Positions 63,064-64,000 of a stretch of 64,000 bases of DNA are shown here, one piece after another. The notes under the pieces were generated by a model, which did not search any database, was not told where the DNA came from, and was given only the letters and a program-made list of their open reading frames with translations. Position 1 is the first letter of the stretch; each line of letters starts with the position of its first letter. A program made the position numbers and the translations under genes. The DNA comes from JAOABP01 sp964590395 (GTDB lineage Bacteria > Hydrothermota > Tepidihabitantia > Tepidihabitantales > Tepidihabitantaceae), in assembly GCA_964590395.1 (NCBI GenBank), contig CAZPVT010000022.1:1-64000 (forward strand), given 5' to 3'.

Positions 63064-64000
63064 CTAAAATCTTTCGGTCATTGACTTTGCCTGTAGGAAC
63101 AGCAGGAGATAGTCCCTTCCCCCGGCTTTGGAATCGGTGCCAGACATATTGAACCCGCCGAACGGCTGGACATCAACTAACGCGCCGGTGCATTTCCGAT
63201 TGAAGTAGAGGTTACCGCAATGAAACTCCCGCTTTGCCCGCATAATTTTCTCCCGGTTTCTGGTAAAGACCGCACCGGTTAAGCCGTATTCGGTGCTGTT
63301 GGCAATCTTTAGCGCATCGTCAAAATCCCTTGCCTTAATCACCGCCAGTACCGGACCGAAAATCTCCTCTTGGGCAATTCGGGCATTCCGGTCGACATCG
63401 GCAAACGCCGTCGGCTGAACGAAGTAGCCGTTGCGGTCATCACCGATACCACCGCAGATCAACCTGCCCTCTTGTTTTCCGATCTCAATATACTGCATTA
63501 TTTTTTTAAAGGCACCGCCGTTGATCACCGGACCCATCCAGTTCTCCTGTTCTTCCACCGGACCTACCTTAATCTTCTTTATCCTCGCGATGAGCATCTC
63601 AACAAACTCCTCGTAAATCTCCTCATCTAACACCAGCCGGGAGCAGGCAGAACATTTCTGTCCCTGGAAGCCGTAGGCGGAGATAACTACTCCATCAACG
63701 GCACTGGCCAAATCCGCCTCGCGGTCAACGATAATACAGTCCTTGCCCCCCATCTCCGCTACCACGCGTTTGATCCAAATCTGTCCCGGCGCGGTTTTCC
63801 CTGCCCTTTCAATTATCCCCAGTCCAACATCCTTGGAACCGGTGAACGAGATAAATCGCGTCTTCGGATGCTCTACCAGGTAGTTGCCAGCGGTTGAACC
63901 CGGACCGGTTACCAGATTCACCACACCAGCAGGCAGACCTGCTTCCTCAAGACACTCTATAAACATCGTGGCGATTAAGGGGGAATCGGATGCCGGTTTT
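63064..64000 (-). CDS. pruA: L-glutamate gamma-semialdehyde (P5C) dehydrogenase (partial, N-terminus beyond the window)
   Basis: The frame is open to base 64000; about 312 C-terminal residues are visible, without a start. Aldehyde dehydrogenase: KPASDSPLIATMFIECLEE, GVVNLVTGPGSTAGNYLVEH, FISFTGSKDVGLGI, general-base Glu in VAEMGGKDCIIV and catalytic Cys in GFQGQKCSACSRLVLDEE, then FGPVLAVIKARDFDDALKIA. KCSACSR and the ending DVQPFGGFNMSGTDSKAGG are those of the P5C dehydrogenase branch. It oxidises glutamate semialdehyde to glutamate after rocD or proline dehydrogenase. Confidence 0.9.
   Translation of the reverse strand, partial: KPASDSPLIATMFIECLEEAGLPAGVVNLVTGPGSTAGNYLVEHPKTRFISFTGSKDVGLGIIERAGKTAPGQIWIKRVVAEMGGKDCIIVDREADLASAVDGVVISAYGFQGQKCSACSRLVLDEEIYEEFVEMLIARIKKIKVGPVEEQENWMGPVINGGAFKKIMQYIEIGKQEGRLICGGIGDDRNGYFVQPTAFADVDRNARIAQEEIFGPVLAVIKARDFDDALKIANSTEYGLTGAVFTRNREKIMRAKREFHCGNLYFNRKCTGALVDVQPFGGFNMSGTDSKAGGRDYLLLFLQAKSMTERF

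Noticed and set aside
1..64000. tRNA genes, rRNA genes, CRISPR arrays, prophage or transposase genes
   Set aside because: I looked for T-loop (GGTTCRA) contexts in intergenic DNA, regularly spaced repeats and integrase/transposase motifs and found none. The four repeat copies are not regularly spaced. A tRNA scan program would be decisive.

Overview
This window reads as a chromosomal segment of an uncultivated, probably anaerobic, deep-branching bacterium near the FCB assemblage; candidate division WOR-3 is my best guess. The reasons are several secreted proteins with C-terminal Por/type-IX-like sorting domains (beta-propellers, a C25 gingipain-like protease, C39-like and M28 peptidases), a GlmU-like plus ROK gene pair, DUF2723 and DUF3467 proteins, hydrogenase maturation genes, and archaeal-type PheRS and cyclic 2,3-diphosphoglycerate synthetase genes in an otherwise bacterial background. 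The taxonomic call is inference. No tRNA, rRNA, CRISPR array, integrase or transposase was recognised.

Layout. 1-0.8 kb: tail of a restriction/methylase gene and a small membrane protein. 1.1-9.3 kb: secreted proteins (a beta-propeller gene interrupted by an in-frame TGA, an intact paralogue, a beta-helix protein, a sialidase-fold protein, an M28 peptidase). 9.4-13.1 kb: membrane proteins and hypF, which carries an in-frame copy of a 101-bp interspersed repeat. 13.1-15 kb: dnaA with flanking DnaA boxes and an AT-rich tract, a possible oriC. 15-19.8 kb: glycosyltransferase, ABC-2 exporter, pdxA. 19.8-20.4 kb: two repeat copies flanking a candidate rod-shaped 6S-like RNA with its own consensus promoter. 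20.4-24.8 kb: deacetylase, 3D-domain lipoprotein, and yebC-ruvC-ruvA-ruvB.

24.9-28.7 kb holds two adjacent restriction-modification pairs. In the first, both genes look broken (frameshift in the nuclease, in-frame TAA in the methylase); the second is intact. 28.7-30.1 kb: an ECF sigma factor overlapping a Panacea/SocA-like gene. 30.5-34.8 kb: C39-like secreted protein, YbjN-like protein, hutI and a small membrane protein. 34.9-42.8 kb: housekeeping genes (rpsR, rplI, bifunctional nuclease, tyrS, DUF3467, CCA/poly(A) polymerase, site-2 protease, ftsK, GNAT-like). 42.8-50.9 kb: ROK kinase, GlmU-like protein, ndk, C25 protease and an FG-GAP propeller. 50.9-64 kb: hypA, DUF2723-TPR, cdaA, folP, rocD, a ferritin-like protein, zinc-ribbon protein, pheT, pheS, cyclic-2,3-DPG synthetase and a truncated glutamate-semialdehyde dehydrogenase. 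rocD and this dehydrogenase form consecutive steps of ornithine degradation.

Two architectures stand out. Near-consensus promoters (TTGAC-N16/17-TAnAAT) are readable by eye. In about seven genes the -10 box ends only 6-9 bases before the start codon with no Shine-Dalgarno, which predicts leaderless mRNAs, while many other genes (secreted proteins, yebC, rocD) have strong AGGAGG sites. The second is the 101-bp terminal-inverted-repeat element, nearly identical in three places and decayed in a fourth.
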